This document shows, one piece after another, positions 18,980 to 26,946 of a stretch of 35,836 bases of DNA (positions are counted from its first letter, which is position 1; every line of letters begins with the position of its first letter). Below the pieces are notes generated by a model. It saw only the letters and a list, made by a program, of their open reading frames with translations, searched no databases and was not told where the DNA came from. Both the position numbers and the translations under genes were made by a program. The stretch is from assembly GCF_003313395.1 (NCBI RefSeq), contig NZ_QNFZ01000250.1, forward strand, positions 1-35,836, written 5' to 3'. This DNA comes from Nonomuraea lactucae. GTDB lineage: Bacteria; Actinomycetota; Actinomycetes; Streptosporangiales; Streptosporangiaceae.

Positions 18980-19003
18980 CCGAACACGAGCCAAGGGGGC
19001 GGC

Positions 19004-19384
19004 ATGGTGGCGACGGTACTCATCTGCGTGCTATTGGCCGCTGCCCTGGTGGTCCTGCGGGGCTTCGTACTCGCCCGCTCGCGCGGCAGCGTCCCCTGTC
19101 GGCTGCGGGTGGGGGGCCACGGCTGGCGGAGCGGCGTAGCCCGCTACGCCGACGGGGAGCTCCATTGGATCCCGCTCATAGGTGTGCGACTGAGGCCGCG
19201 CCACGCGATCGCGAGGCGCGGCCTCGTCGTTTCGTCCCGGCGCGAGCTCGACAACGGGCTGTACGCGATCGACTGCGGCGGCACCACCCGCGACATCTCC
19301 CTCGCCATGAGCGCCGACGCCCTGACCGGCTTCCTCGCCTGGCTCGAATCCGCCCCCCCGAGCGCCTACCTCGACGTCGCGTGA
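19004..19384 (+). CDS. DUF2550 family membrane-anchored protein
   Basis: A 126-residue protein with one N-terminal membrane helix (about 3-23) and a cytoplasmic beta-rich domain (VPCRLRVGGHGWRSGVARYADGELHWIPLIGVRLRPRHAI and on). It matches DUF2550 proteins, which follow atpC across actinobacteria. No function is established. A GGGGGCGG site precedes the ATG and it lies 24 bases after atpC, so it is probably part of the atp transcript. Confidence 0.85.
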   Translation: MVATVLICVLLAAALVVLRGFVLARSRGSVPCRLRVGGHGWRSGVARYADGELHWIPLIGVRLRPRHAIARRGLVVSSRRELDNGLYAIDCGGTTRDISLAMSADALTGFLAWLESAPPSAYLDVA

Positions 19385-19477
19385 CGGGGTCCTTTTTGTG
19401 GGGTTACGGCACGGCCAACTAGGCCGCCACCCGCCGCACGTGGCTGAGGGCCTCCAGGAAGACGCCCGCTGACCGGA

Positions 19478-19496
19478 TGACGGCGGGCCGCCGTCA
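19478..19496. terminator. 8-bp hairpin in the convergent region after DUF2550
   Basis: TGACGGCG and CGCCGTCA form an 8-bp stem with a GGC loop. A second small hairpin (CCAGCG/CGCTGG, 19538-19552) and a T5 run (in GTCCTTTTTGTGG, right after the DUF2550 stop) lie in the same 204-base gap between the atp operon and the convergent adenosyltransferase gene. Together they probably end transcription from both sides. Confidence 0.5.
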
Positions 19497-19588
19497 CGGC
19501 GTCATGTCGACCATCCAAGGGGTGGTCCTGCTGACCGCCAGCGCTGCGCTGGAGGGCGGATGGCGGTGGCGCAGAGGTGTGGTCGGTG

Positions 19589-20188
19589 TCAGCGCGTGCC
19601 GCCGGGCTTCCAGAGGATCTCGTTGCCCGCGTGGGCGACGCGGCAGGCGATGAACAGCAGATCCGACAGCCGGTTGAGATAGGTGGCCGTCAGCGGGTTC
19701 ATGTCGTCGTGCGCGTGCAATGCCGTCCAGGTGGTGCGTTCGGCGCGGCGGACCGTCACCCGGGCCACGTGGAGCGCGGCCGTCGCCGGGTCCCCGCCCG
19801 GCAGGATGAAGCTGCGCAGCGGCTTGAGGCCGGCGTTGAACCGGTCGCACTGCTCCTCCAGCCGGTCGATGTAGGACTGCTCCACCCGCAGCGGCGGGAA
19901 CTCCGGTTCGGCCACCACGGGCGTGGCCAGGTCGGCGCCCAGGTCGAACAGCTCGTTCTGCACGCGCGTCAGCACCGGGACGAGGGCGTCGGGCAGCGTG
20001 CCGTGCGACAGGGCGACGCCGAGGTGGGCGTTGGCCTCCTCGACGTCGGCGTAGGCGGCCAGCCGGGGGTCGGTCTTCGAGGTGCGGCTCATGTCGCTGA
20101 GAGCCGTCGTCCCGTCGTCGCCGGAGCGGGTGTAGATGCGGGAGAGGACGACCGGCTGGTCTCTGTTCGGGCGGTCCTGGCGCGTCAT
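19589..20188 (-). CDS. Cob(I)alamin adenosyltransferase, PduO type
   Basis: Transfers the adenosyl group of ATP to cob(I)alamin to make coenzyme B12 for mutases. It has 199 residues. The ATP-binding start is VLSRIYTRSGDDGTTALSD (usual form TRTGDDGTT). Later come VTVRRAERTTW and LNRLSDLLFIACR, which form the rest of the active site in PduO-type trimers. The frame stays open far upstream, but MTRQDRPNRD is the only start that gives the normal family length. It is divergent from the ABC transporter and convergent with the atp operon. The epimerase gene at 34185 fits a methylmalonyl-CoA pathway that needs the product. Confidence 0.93.
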   Translation of the reverse strand: MTRQDRPNRDQPVVLSRIYTRSGDDGTTALSDMSRTSKTDPRLAAYADVEEANAHLGVALSHGTLPDALVPVLTRVQNELFDLGADLATPVVAEPEFPPLRVEQSYIDRLEEQCDRFNAGLKPLRSFILPGGDPATAALHVARVTVRRAERTTWTALHAHDDMNPLTATYLNRLSDLLFIACRVAHAGNEILWKPGGTR

Positions 20189-20200
20189 GGCCTCAGCGTA

Positions 20201-20214
20201 ATGACAAATGTCAT
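20201..20214. promoter_or_regulatory. ATGACA-AA-TGTCAT operator-like dyad
   Basis: A perfect 6-bp inverted repeat with a 2-base centre, lying 12 bases upstream of the adenosyltransferase ATG and about 100 bases upstream of the ABC transporter. It is AT-rich against a GC-rich background. Dyads of this type are bound by NarL/FixJ-family regulators of DesK-like kinases, and such a kinase is encoded in the divergent operon. The link is inferred. Confidence 0.5.
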
Positions 20215-20314
20215 CCGAAAGGGACGCGGGTCGCACCAGGGGGTGGTGATTTCGGCGACTGGCAGGCGGACGGAGTGCGCGCCACGATGAGCGCATGATG
20301 AAGGAGAGGACCTG

Positions 20315-21211
20315 ATGCTCGAGATCACCGAGCTGCGCAAGCACTTCGCGGGCGGCCCCGAGTCGCCGGACGGCAAGCTCGCCCTGGACGGGATCGGCTT
20401 CACCGTCCGGCAGGGCGAGATGTACGGGTTCGTCGGCGCGAACGGCGCGGGCAAGACGACGACGATGCGGATCGTCATGGGGGTGCTCCAGGCCGACTCC
20501 GGCTCGGTGACCTGGCAGGGCGAGCCGCTGACGTACGCGGGCCGGCGGCGGTTCGGCTACATGCCGGAGGAGCGCGGCCTCTACCAGAAGATGCGGGTGG
20601 CCGAGCAGATCGAGTATTTCGGCCGCCTGCACGGGCTGAGCGCGGTCGCGGCCGGGAAGGCGACCGGAGACCTGATCGAACGGCTCGGCCTGGGGGAGCG
20701 CAGGGGCGACGCGGTCGAGTCGCTGTCGCTGGGCAACCAGCAGCGGGTGCAGCTCGCGGTGGCGCTGGTGCACGACCCGGAGGTGCTGATCCTGGACGAG
20801 CCGTTCTCGGGGCTCGACCCGCTCGCGGTCGAAGCGCTGGCCGCGGCCCTGCAGGAGCGGTGCCGGGGCGGGGTGCCGGTGATCTTCTCCAGCCACCAGC
20901 TCGACCTGGTCGAGCGGCTGTGCGATTCCGTCGGCATCGTGTCGTCGGGCCGGATGGTGGCCAGCGGCGCCGTCGGCGACCTGCGCGCCGCCGTGGGCCG
21001 CACGCTCCGGGTCGTGGTGCGCGATCCGGCCCCCGGCTGGGCCGACGGGCTGCCCGGCGAGATCACCGTCAAGGGCGACCGCCACGCGCTGGTCTTGTCC
21101 GGGGGCGACGACCAGGAGATCCTGCGCCGCGCCATGAAGGCGGGCCAGGTCGAGCACTTCGGCTTCGAGCAGCCGACCCTCACCGAGATCTTCAAGGAGG
21201 CCGTGGCGTGA
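20315..21211 (+). CDS. ABC transporter ATP-binding protein (NatA-like)
   Basis: The ATPase half of an ABC-2 exporter. The 298 residues contain Walker A GANGAGKTT (41-49), signature LSLGNQQR (from about 137; LSLGN in place of LSGGQ, common in this subgroup), Walker B VLILDEP (157-163), D-loop SGLD and H-loop His194. A C-terminal domain of about 80 residues ends TLTEIFKEAVA, usual for NatA/YhaQ-type proteins. AAGGAGAGGA precedes the ATG. The stop overlaps the permease GTG by 4 bases. The substrate cannot be read from sequence; Na+ efflux, antimicrobial or lipid export are all possible. Confidence 0.93.
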   Translation: MLEITELRKHFAGGPESPDGKLALDGIGFTVRQGEMYGFVGANGAGKTTTMRIVMGVLQADSGSVTWQGEPLTYAGRRRFGYMPEERGLYQKMRVAEQIEYFGRLHGLSAVAAGKATGDLIERLGLGERRGDAVESLSLGNQQRVQLAVALVHDPEVLILDEPFSGLDPLAVEALAAALQERCRGGVPVIFSSHQLDLVERLCDSVGIVSSGRMVASGAVGDLRAAVGRTLRVVVRDPAPGWADGLPGEITVKGDRHALVLSGGDDQEILRRAMKAGQVEHFGFEQPTLTEIFKEAVA

Positions 21212-22317
21212 ACGGGCTGACCCTGGTGGCGCGCCGGGAGATCACCACGCAGATCAGGTCCAAGACGTTCATCATCGGGCTGATCGTCACCGCCCTGCTG
21301 GTGGGCGCCGCGGCGTTCGCGCCGAAGCTGATGGGCGGGCCGGACGAGTACAAGCTGGGCACCGTGAACTCGCGGCAGTTGCCGCTCCAGGCGGCGGCGC
21401 CCGACGCGCGGGTCGAGTGGAGCGCGTTCCCCGACGAGGGGGCCGCGAGGAAGGCGCTGCTCGCCGGTGACGTGGACGCGGTGCTGGTGGACGGCGCCAA
21501 GGTGCTCACCGACGGCGAGATCGACTCCGAACTGGGCGTGCTGTTGCAGAGCACGCACAGGGAGGTGAAGCTGGGCGCCTCGGGCGTGCGGATCGAGCCG
21601 TTGCTGATGCAGTCGGTGGGCGCGGACACGCGCTATCAAAGCGCCCGCACCGGGATGGCCGTGGTGCTCACCGTCCTGCTCTTCATGCTGATCATCGGAC
21701 AGGTCATGATGGTCGCCATGGGAGTCGTGGAGGAGAAGGGCAGCAGGATCGTGGAGATCCTGCTCACCTCGGTCCGCCCCTGGCAGCTGCTCGGCGGTAA
21801 GATCATCGGCCTGGGAGTGCTCGGGTTCATCAATCTTGTGACGATGCTCGTGGTGGGCCTCGGCGCCGCGGTCGCCTCGGGCTTGGCGGTGGACTTCCCG
21901 CCGGGCATGCCGGGTGTCGTGGCCGGGGTGCTGGTCTGGTTCGTGCTCGGCTACGCCTTCTACGCCACGCTGTCGGCCTCGCTGGCCTCGCTGGTCTCCC
22001 GGCAGGAGGAGGTCAGCAACGTGATGACACCCCTTACCATGCTCCTCATGGTGACCTACTTCGTCGCCTTCTACGCGGCCTCCGAGCCGACGGGCACGCT
22101 GGCCACCGTCGTCTCGCTCGTCCCGCCGTTCTCCGCGATGGTCATGCCGGTGCGGATGGCCGCCGCCGGGGTGCCGATGTGGGAGGTCGGGCTGTCGATG
22201 GTCCTCATGGTGGCCGCGGTGGCGGGGGTGCTCGCCCTGGGCGCGAAGGTCTACGAGCGGGCCGTGCTGCGCACCGGTGCCCGGGTCAGGCTCGGCGACG
22301 TGCTGCGGGCGAAGTAG
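21208..22317 (+). CDS. ABC-2 type permease (NatB-like)
   Basis: Membrane half of the exporter, 369 residues from GTG 21208, which overlaps the ATPase stop and is preceded by AAGGAGG. Topology is one N-terminal membrane helix (about 22-42) after VARREITTQIRSKTF, then an outside domain of about 120 residues (45-155), then five to six membrane helices. MGVVEEKGSRIVEILLTSVRPWQLLGGKIIG, the coupling helix of the NatB/YhaP family, is present. It works with the ATPase encoded just upstream. Confidence 0.92.
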   Translation: MNGLTLVARREITTQIRSKTFIIGLIVTALLVGAAAFAPKLMGGPDEYKLGTVNSRQLPLQAAAPDARVEWSAFPDEGAARKALLAGDVDAVLVDGAKVLTDGEIDSELGVLLQSTHREVKLGASGVRIEPLLMQSVGADTRYQSARTGMAVVLTVLLFMLIIGQVMMVAMGVVEEKGSRIVEILLTSVRPWQLLGGKIIGLGVLGFINLVTMLVVGLGAAVASGLAVDFPPGMPGVVAGVLVWFVLGYAFYATLSASLASLVSRQEEVSNVMTPLTMLLMVTYFVAFYAASEPTGTLATVVSLVPPFSAMVMPVRMAAAGVPMWEVGLSMVLMVAAVAGVLALGAKVYERAVLRTGARVRLGDVLRAK

Positions 22318-22327
22318 CGCTCCACGG

Positions 22328-23497
22328 ATGGACGCGATCGCGCGGGCGCGGCGGCTGTGCCGGTGGACGTTCCTGGCCTACCCGGTGACGATGTGGGTCC
22401 TGCTCTCGCTGGTGACCATGGGTGACGTCTCCGGAGGGCGGGCCCGGTGGCTGTTCCTCCCGCTCGCGCTGGCGGCCGCGGCCGGCTTCACCTGGGTCTT
22501 CTCCCGCCTCGTCACGGCCGTGATCGAGTTCCGGTACGCCGCGCGGCCGGTCGTGGCGGCGGGGGCGCTCGCGCTGTGCGCGGCCGGGCTGGGCGGTGGC
22601 GATCCGTTCGGCTGGGGGATCATCCTGCCGATCTGGCTGTCCGTGGCGGCGGTGGGCGTCTCGCGGCGGAGGGCGGTCGCGCTGTCCGCGGCGACGTTCG
22701 CGGTGGCCGTGGCCGTGAACGCCGTCAACATCTGGGCCGGCCGCAGCCTCATGGCCCGCGACATGGGTGAGCCCGGTGCCGCTCTCGTGATGGGCGCCAT
22801 GCTCTACGCGACGCTCTGCGCGAGCCTGCCGCTGTCCAACCGGCTCTGGGTGTGGATCTACCAGCTCGCCGTACAGGCCCATGACGGGCGGGAGGCGCAC
22901 ACGCGGCTGGCGGTGGCCGAGGAGCGGCTGCGCTTCGCCAGGGACCTGCACGACCTCGTCGGGCACCAGCTCTCCGCCATCGCGGTCAAGACCGAGCTGG
23001 CCGTACGGCTGTCGGACGCCGACGTGCGGGCGGCCAGGGCCGAGATGGCCGAGGTGAACACGCTGACCAGGCATGCCCTGCGCGAGCTGCGGCAGGCCGT
23101 GCGCGGCTACCGGGAGCTGGACCTGTCCGCCGAGCTGGCCAGTGTGAAAAGCGTGCTCGTGGCGGCGGGGGTGCGATGCGAGCTGCGCCTGCCCCATCGT
23201 GACCTGCCCGAGGGGGTGGGCCCGGTGTTCGCGTACGCGGTGCGTGAGGCGGTGACCAACGTGCTCAAGCACAGCTCGGCGACCTTCTGCGACATCACGA
23301 TCCGCTTCACCTCTGAGGAGGCCGAGCTGGAGGTGCGCAACGACGGAGTGGTCCGCCGCCAGCTGGCCGACCTGGGCAGCGGGCTGTCCGGCATGCGGGA
23401 GCGGATGGCCGCGGTGGGCGGCGAGCTGACCGCCCATCCGGTCGGGGAGGGCCAGTTCGCGCTGAACGCTGTCGTGTCACTGCCGATTCCTGGGTAG
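22328..23497 (+). CDS. Sensor histidine kinase, DesK/NarX-like (HisKA_3)
   Basis: A 389-residue membrane kinase. About five to six membrane helices fill residues 10-165. A short coiled coil leads to the dimerisation box RFARDLHDLVGHQLSAIAVK with phospho-acceptor His208. The HATPase_c domain has the N-box REAVTNVLKHSSAT (near 309) and the G-box GSGLSGMRERM (near 350). ATG 22328 lies 10 bases after the permease stop; an in-frame opening inside the permease is less likely. Kinases of this class nearly always have an adjacent NarL-type response regulator, but none is present: the next gene is a STAS protein. The partner regulator must be elsewhere or lost. Confidence 0.92.
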   Translation: MDAIARARRLCRWTFLAYPVTMWVLLSLVTMGDVSGGRARWLFLPLALAAAAGFTWVFSRLVTAVIEFRYAARPVVAAGALALCAAGLGGGDPFGWGIILPIWLSVAAVGVSRRRAVALSAATFAVAVAVNAVNIWAGRSLMARDMGEPGAALVMGAMLYATLCASLPLSNRLWVWIYQLAVQAHDGREAHTRLAVAEERLRFARDLHDLVGHQLSAIAVKTELAVRLSDADVRAARAEMAEVNTLTRHALRELRQAVRGYRELDLSAELASVKSVLVAAGVRCELRLPHRDLPEGVGPVFAYAVREAVTNVLKHSSATFCDITIRFTSEEAELEVRNDGVVRRQLADLGSGLSGMRERMAAVGGELTAHPVGEGQFALNAVVSLPIPG

Positions 23498-23590
23498 TGG
23501 GGGAGTGTCGGCGGTTCCAGCGGACATCCCTGTGGGAGGGCATGACCATACCGCGCGTGCGTTCGCGCGGGAGTGACTTGAGGAGGTGGC

Positions 23591-23908
23591 ATGCGCGTCC
23601 GGGGCAATCCGAAGGCCCAGGTGGTGCAGATCGGCGCGCGGCTCGACGCGGGCACGTCGGCTGGGGCGCGGTCCCAGCTGCACGACGCGGTCGACTCCGG
23701 AAAGGGTGATCTGATCCTCGACGTCTCGCGGCTGGAGGTCATCGACGCCACCGGCCTGGGCGTTCTCGTGGGCACGCATCGGCGTGCGCTCACCGCGGAG
23801 CGCCGCCTGGTGCTGCGCGGAGTGCCACCGCGGATCATGCGGATTCTCGCGGTGACCCGGCTGAACCGGGTGCTTCGCGTCGAGTCGAGCGAGGCCGCCG
23901 TGGCCTGA
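23591..23908 (+). CDS. STAS-domain anti-anti-sigma factor-like protein
   Basis: A 105-residue single STAS domain of the SpoIIAA/BldG type, which binds anti-sigma kinases and frees sigma factors. The core VSRLEVIDATGLGVLVGTHRRA aligns with the usual DSSGLG or DSTGLG. The normally phosphorylated Ser is Ala53, and Thr54 follows, so classical phospho-switching may be absent or shifted. A strong GAGGAGG site precedes the ATG. It follows the kinase gene by 93 bases on the same strand and may be part of the ABC/kinase operon. No anti-sigma kinase or sigma factor gene is nearby. Confidence 0.85.
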   Translation: MRVRGNPKAQVVQIGARLDAGTSAGARSQLHDAVDSGKGDLILDVSRLEVIDATGLGVLVGTHRRALTAERRLVLRGVPPRIMRILAVTRLNRVLRVESSEAAVA

Positions 23909-24038
23909 CGGGACGGTGGCGGGCACGGGAGGGTGCCAATTCTCGCACGCGGTCAATGTTGAGCCTTCAACTGGAGATTCTGAATTCCCCCGAAATAGCG
24001 ATTTATGGTGATTCACCCCTGTTGCTGGGTGGGCGTCC

Positions 24039-24623
24039 TCATCTTCCGCCCAGAGACCGGCGGAAGATGTGCGCGGCCACCTCGACGAGTTCGTCCTTGG
24101 GCGGCGGGTCCTCGGCCAGCAGCCATTCGATGAGCAACTCTTGTAGCGCTCCAATCGCGCCGAGCGCCACCAGCCGCCGATTGGGCGGGACGATGGACGG
24201 GAAATCAGCCGAGGACTCCTCCACGAGCCGGGCGAAGGAGCTGATCGCGCGCTGGCGCGAGGCGGTCAGGACGTCGCCCGACCTGCGCACCTCCAGGTGC
24301 ATGATGCGCGCCCGCCGCCAGTCGGCCGTCGCGAAGTCGACATACGCCCGGATGCCCGCCTCCACCCGGCCGTCGAGGCTGTCCGGCGCCTCCTGCAGCG
24401 CCTTGGTCACGAAGGCGAGGCTCTCGTCGACGCACCTCTCGTGCAGAGCCTGGAGGAGCTCCTCACGCCCGCCGAAACATTCGTAGAACGCGCGGTTGGA
24501 GATCCGTGCCTCCGAGCACAGCCTTTCGATGGTCGTCGAGGCGAAACCGGGCTTCGCGTATAGCGTGTACGCGGCTGTCATCAGCCGCTCCCGTCTGTCC
24601 GCCAGCCTTTGCTCAGCCGACAT
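24039..24623 (-). CDS. TetR-family transcriptional regulator
   Basis: A 194-residue DNA-binding repressor-type protein. The N-terminal helix-turn-helix is RRERLMTAAYTLYAKPGFASTTIERLCSEARISNRAFYECFGGREELLQAL (about 10-60), a textbook TetR start. The remaining helices form a ligand domain of unknown specificity. The start is ambiguous: ATG 24623 (MSAEQRLADRR) gives the usual N-terminus but its GGGGA is too close, while an in-frame ATG at 24662 has GGGGG at better spacing and adds 13 residues. It is downstream of and on the same strand as the aldehyde dehydrogenase, so it may control that gene. Confidence 0.9.
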   Translation of the reverse strand: MSAEQRLADRRERLMTAAYTLYAKPGFASTTIERLCSEARISNRAFYECFGGREELLQALHERCVDESLAFVTKALQEAPDSLDGRVEAGIRAYVDFATADWRRARIMHLEVRRSGDVLTASRQRAISSFARLVEESSADFPSIVPPNRRLVALGAIGALQELLIEWLLAEDPPPKDELVEVAAHIFRRSLGGR

Positions 24624-24626
24624 TCC

Positions 24627-24639
24627 CCGGTAAGACCGG
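24627..24639. promoter_or_regulatory. CCGGT-AAG-ACCGG dyad at the TetR start
   Basis: A perfect 5-bp inverted repeat with a 3-base centre, 4 bases upstream of the chosen TetR ATG. TetR proteins often repress their own gene through such short dyads. If the longer start is used, this site would be inside the coding region. Confidence 0.3.
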
Positions 24640-24672
24640 TTCACAATCCACCCGTCCAACATGATCGTGGCC

Positions 24673-24711
24673 CCCAGAGCACACAATTATGGACGGATGA
24701 TCGGCTCTGGG
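24673..24711 (-). terminator. 8-bp hairpin between aldehyde dehydrogenase and TetR genes
   Basis: CCCAGAGC (24673-24680) pairs with GCTCTGGG (24704-24711) around a 23-base, AT-richer loop. It starts 14 bases after the aldehyde dehydrogenase stop (minus strand). It could be a terminator or an operator-like dyad; there is no T-run. Confidence 0.4.
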
Positions 24712-24725
24712 AAAGGGCGGGAACT

Positions 24726-26198
24726 TTACCTCTTACGTCGGCCGTGCAAGAACGTGACAATCCTGATCAGTCGCTCAAGCTCGTCACCTGTGCGCGCGAA
24801 GGAGGTCAGGTTCATCCCGGGCAGCGCGAAGCGCCTGCGGGAGATCGCCTTGGCGCGGGCGAACTCCCGCAGGCCGTCGGCGCCGTGGATGCGACCGAAG
24901 CCCGAGTCGCCGACTCCGCCGAACGGCAGGGCGGGCACCCCGGCGAACGAGATGATCGAGTTGACGGCCGTCATCCCGGTGCGCATCAGTCGGGCCAGCT
25001 CCATCGCCCTGCGCCTGTCGCGCGCGAACACGGTGCCGGCCAGCCCGTACGCCGAGGCGTTGGCCAGCTCCAGCGCCTCCCGCGCGTCGCGGGTGCGGCG
25101 CACGGTGACGGTCGGCCCGAACGTCTCCTCCCGCACCGCGGGGGAGTCCTCGGGCACGTCCTCCACGATCACCGGGTCCACGTACGGCGGGCGGACCGAC
25201 CCGGGCCCGCCCGTCACGACCTTCCCCGACTTGGTGGCGTCGTCGATGTGCCGCCTGATGACGTCGAGCTGCCCCGGCATGGTGATCGGCCCGTAGTGCT
25301 CACCGGCCTTGACCCGCGCGGCCCGCTCCGACAGCTCCCGCATGAACGGCTCGTAGACGGCGTCCACCACGTACACCCGCTCCACGCCCGTGCACGTCTG
25401 CCCGGCGTTGGACATCGCGCCCCACAGGCACGCGTCCGCGGCGGCCGGCAGGTCGGCGTCGGCGTCCACGATGAACGCGTCCTTGCCGCCGCACTCGGCC
25501 ACGATCGGGGTGAGGTTCTCCGCGCACGCCGCCATGACCCGCTTGGCCGTGGCGGTCGAGCCGGTGAAGGCCACCTTCCCGACGCGCGGGTCCGACGCCA
25601 GGGCGGCGCCCGTCTCGCCCAGCCCGGTCACGGTCTGGAAGACCGGCTCCTCCGGCACCGACTCGGCGAACAGCTCCGCCAGCCGCACTCCGACGCCGGG
25701 AGTCAGCTCCGAGGGCTTGAACACGACCGCGTTGCCCGCCGCGAGCGCGTACGCGATGGAGCCCATCGGCGTGAACACCGGGTAGTTCCACGGCCCGATC
25801 ACCCCGACGACGCCCAGCGGCAAGTACTCGAGCGTGGCAGCCAGGTTGACGCCCATGAACCCGGTCGGCACGCGCCGCCGCCGCAGGACCTTCTCGGCGT
25901 TGCGGGCGGCCCAGTCGACGTGCGCGATCGTCGTCGCGATCTCCAGCGTGGCGTCGCCGGCGGGCTTGCCGTTCTCGGCGTGCACCAGGGCGGCCAGCTC
26001 GCGCAGCTCCCGCGTGAGGACCGCCTTGTAGTCGAGCAGCCGCAGCCTGCGCTCGGCCGGGGCCAGCTCCGCCCACCAGACGGCGGCTCGCTCGGCGCGG
26101 CCGACCGCCTCGCGCACCGCCTCGGGGCCCTGCTTGGGATGAGTGCCGACGACCTCGCCGGTGGCCGGGTTCAGGGAGTCGAACGTCAGCGTCGTCAT
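24726..26198 (-). CDS. NAD(P)-dependent aldehyde dehydrogenase
   Basis: Oxidises an aldehyde to the acid; the substrate is unknown. The 490 residues have the full set of ALDH motifs: cofactor-site GPWNYP (135-140) and KPSE (161-164), FTGST (211-215), the general base Glu235 in AECGGKD, the nucleophile Cys269 in NAGQTC, and EETFGP. The end (LPFGGVGDSGFGRIHG, then a basic RRRFALPG tail) resembles the succinate-semialdehyde/benzaldehyde-type subgroup, without proof. The start ATG gives MTTLTFDSLNPATGEVVGTHP, a normal family start. The gene is followed on the same strand by TetR. Confidence 0.94.
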   Translation of the reverse strand: MTTLTFDSLNPATGEVVGTHPKQGPEAVREAVGRAERAAVWWAELAPAERRLRLLDYKAVLTRELRELAALVHAENGKPAGDATLEIATTIAHVDWAARNAEKVLRRRRVPTGFMGVNLAATLEYLPLGVVGVIGPWNYPVFTPMGSIAYALAAGNAVVFKPSELTPGVGVRLAELFAESVPEEPVFQTVTGLGETGAALASDPRVGKVAFTGSTATAKRVMAACAENLTPIVAECGGKDAFIVDADADLPAAADACLWGAMSNAGQTCTGVERVYVVDAVYEPFMRELSERAARVKAGEHYGPITMPGQLDVIRRHIDDATKSGKVVTGGPGSVRPPYVDPVIVEDVPEDSPAVREETFGPTVTVRRTRDAREALELANASAYGLAGTVFARDRRRAMELARLMRTGMTAVNSIISFAGVPALPFGGVGDSGFGRIHGADGLREFARAKAISRRRFALPGMNLTSFARTGDELERLIRIVTFLHGRRKR

Positions 26199-26247
26199 GG
26201 CGTCACCATAGACCGTGGGCCATCACCCGGCATGGGCCCCCGGCGCG

Positions 26248-26910
26248 TCAGAACAGCGTCGGGTTCTCCGGCTCGATGCCGCGCAGGGCGTCGTAGTCGA
26301 GGGTGACGCAGTCGATGCCGCGGTCGGAGGCCAGCACGCGAGCCTGCGGCTTGATCTCCTGCGCGGCGAAGACGCCGCGGACCGGGGCGAGCAGCGGGTC
26401 GCGGTTGAGCAGCTCCAGGTAGCGGGTGAGCTGCTCGACGCCGTCGATCTCGCCGCGCCGCTTGATCTCGACGGCCACCGTGGCGCCCGTCGCGTCGCGG
26501 CAGAGGATGTCGACCGGGCCGATCGCCGTCATGTATTCGCGCCGGACGAGAGAGAAGCCGTCGCCGAGCGTCGTGATGTGCTCGGCCAGCAGCTCCTGAA
26601 GGTGCGCCTCCACGCCGTCCTTGATCAGGCCGGGGTCGACGCCGAGCTCGTGGCTGGAGTCGTGCAGGATCTCGTCCATGGTCAGCACGAGCTTCTCGCC
26701 CGTCTTGCCATGGGTGACCGTCCAGGTCCCGCCGTCCTCCTTGAGCTTGCACGGCGGGTTCATCCAGTTGAGCGGCTTGAACGCGCGGTCGTCGGCATGG
26801 ATGGAGACGCTGCCGTCGGCCTTGATGAGCACGAGCCTCGGCGCCATCGGCAGGTGAGCCGTGAGCCGTCCGATGTAATCCACGCTGCATCGCGCGATGA
26901 CCAGCCGCAT
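26248..26910 (-). CDS. nucS: Mismatch-specific endonuclease NucS/EndoMS
   Basis: Non-canonical mismatch repair nuclease of actinobacteria and archaea, which lack MutS/MutL when they have it. The 220 residues have an N-terminal DNA-binding half and a C-terminal RecB-like nuclease: GPVDILCRD (Asp134), VAVEIKRRG (Glu148, Lys150), then [16 protein letters not shown]. The chain ends PTLF, consistent with the short C-terminal clamp-binding tail described for NucS. It is divergent from the hydroxyacyl-CoA dehydrogenase, with only 36 bases between the two starts. Its place downstream of the atp genes is conserved in actinobacteria. Confidence 0.95.
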   Translation of the reverse strand: MRLVIARCSVDYIGRLTAHLPMAPRLVLIKADGSVSIHADDRAFKPLNWMNPPCKLKEDGGTWTVTHGKTGEKLVLTMDEILHDSSHELGVDPGLIKDGVEAHLQELLAEHITTLGDGFSLVRREYMTAIGPVDILCRDATGATVAVEIKRRGEIDGVEQLTRYLELLNRDPLLAPVRGVFAAQEIKPQARVLASDRGIDCVTLDYDALRGIEPENPTLF

Positions 26911-26946
26911 GACGGTACACCTTAGCGGTTCTGGAAAACTGGACGC

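Noticed and set aside
19589-21157. 522-codon minus frame including the adenosyltransferase
   Set aside because: Only the last 199 codons match the PduO family. The upstream part runs antisense through the ABC ATPase gene.
22277-22327. Upstream in-frame start of the histidine kinase inside the permease gene
   Set aside because: The added residues are out-of-frame permease sequence with no kinase similarity; ATG 22328 directly precedes the first membrane helix.
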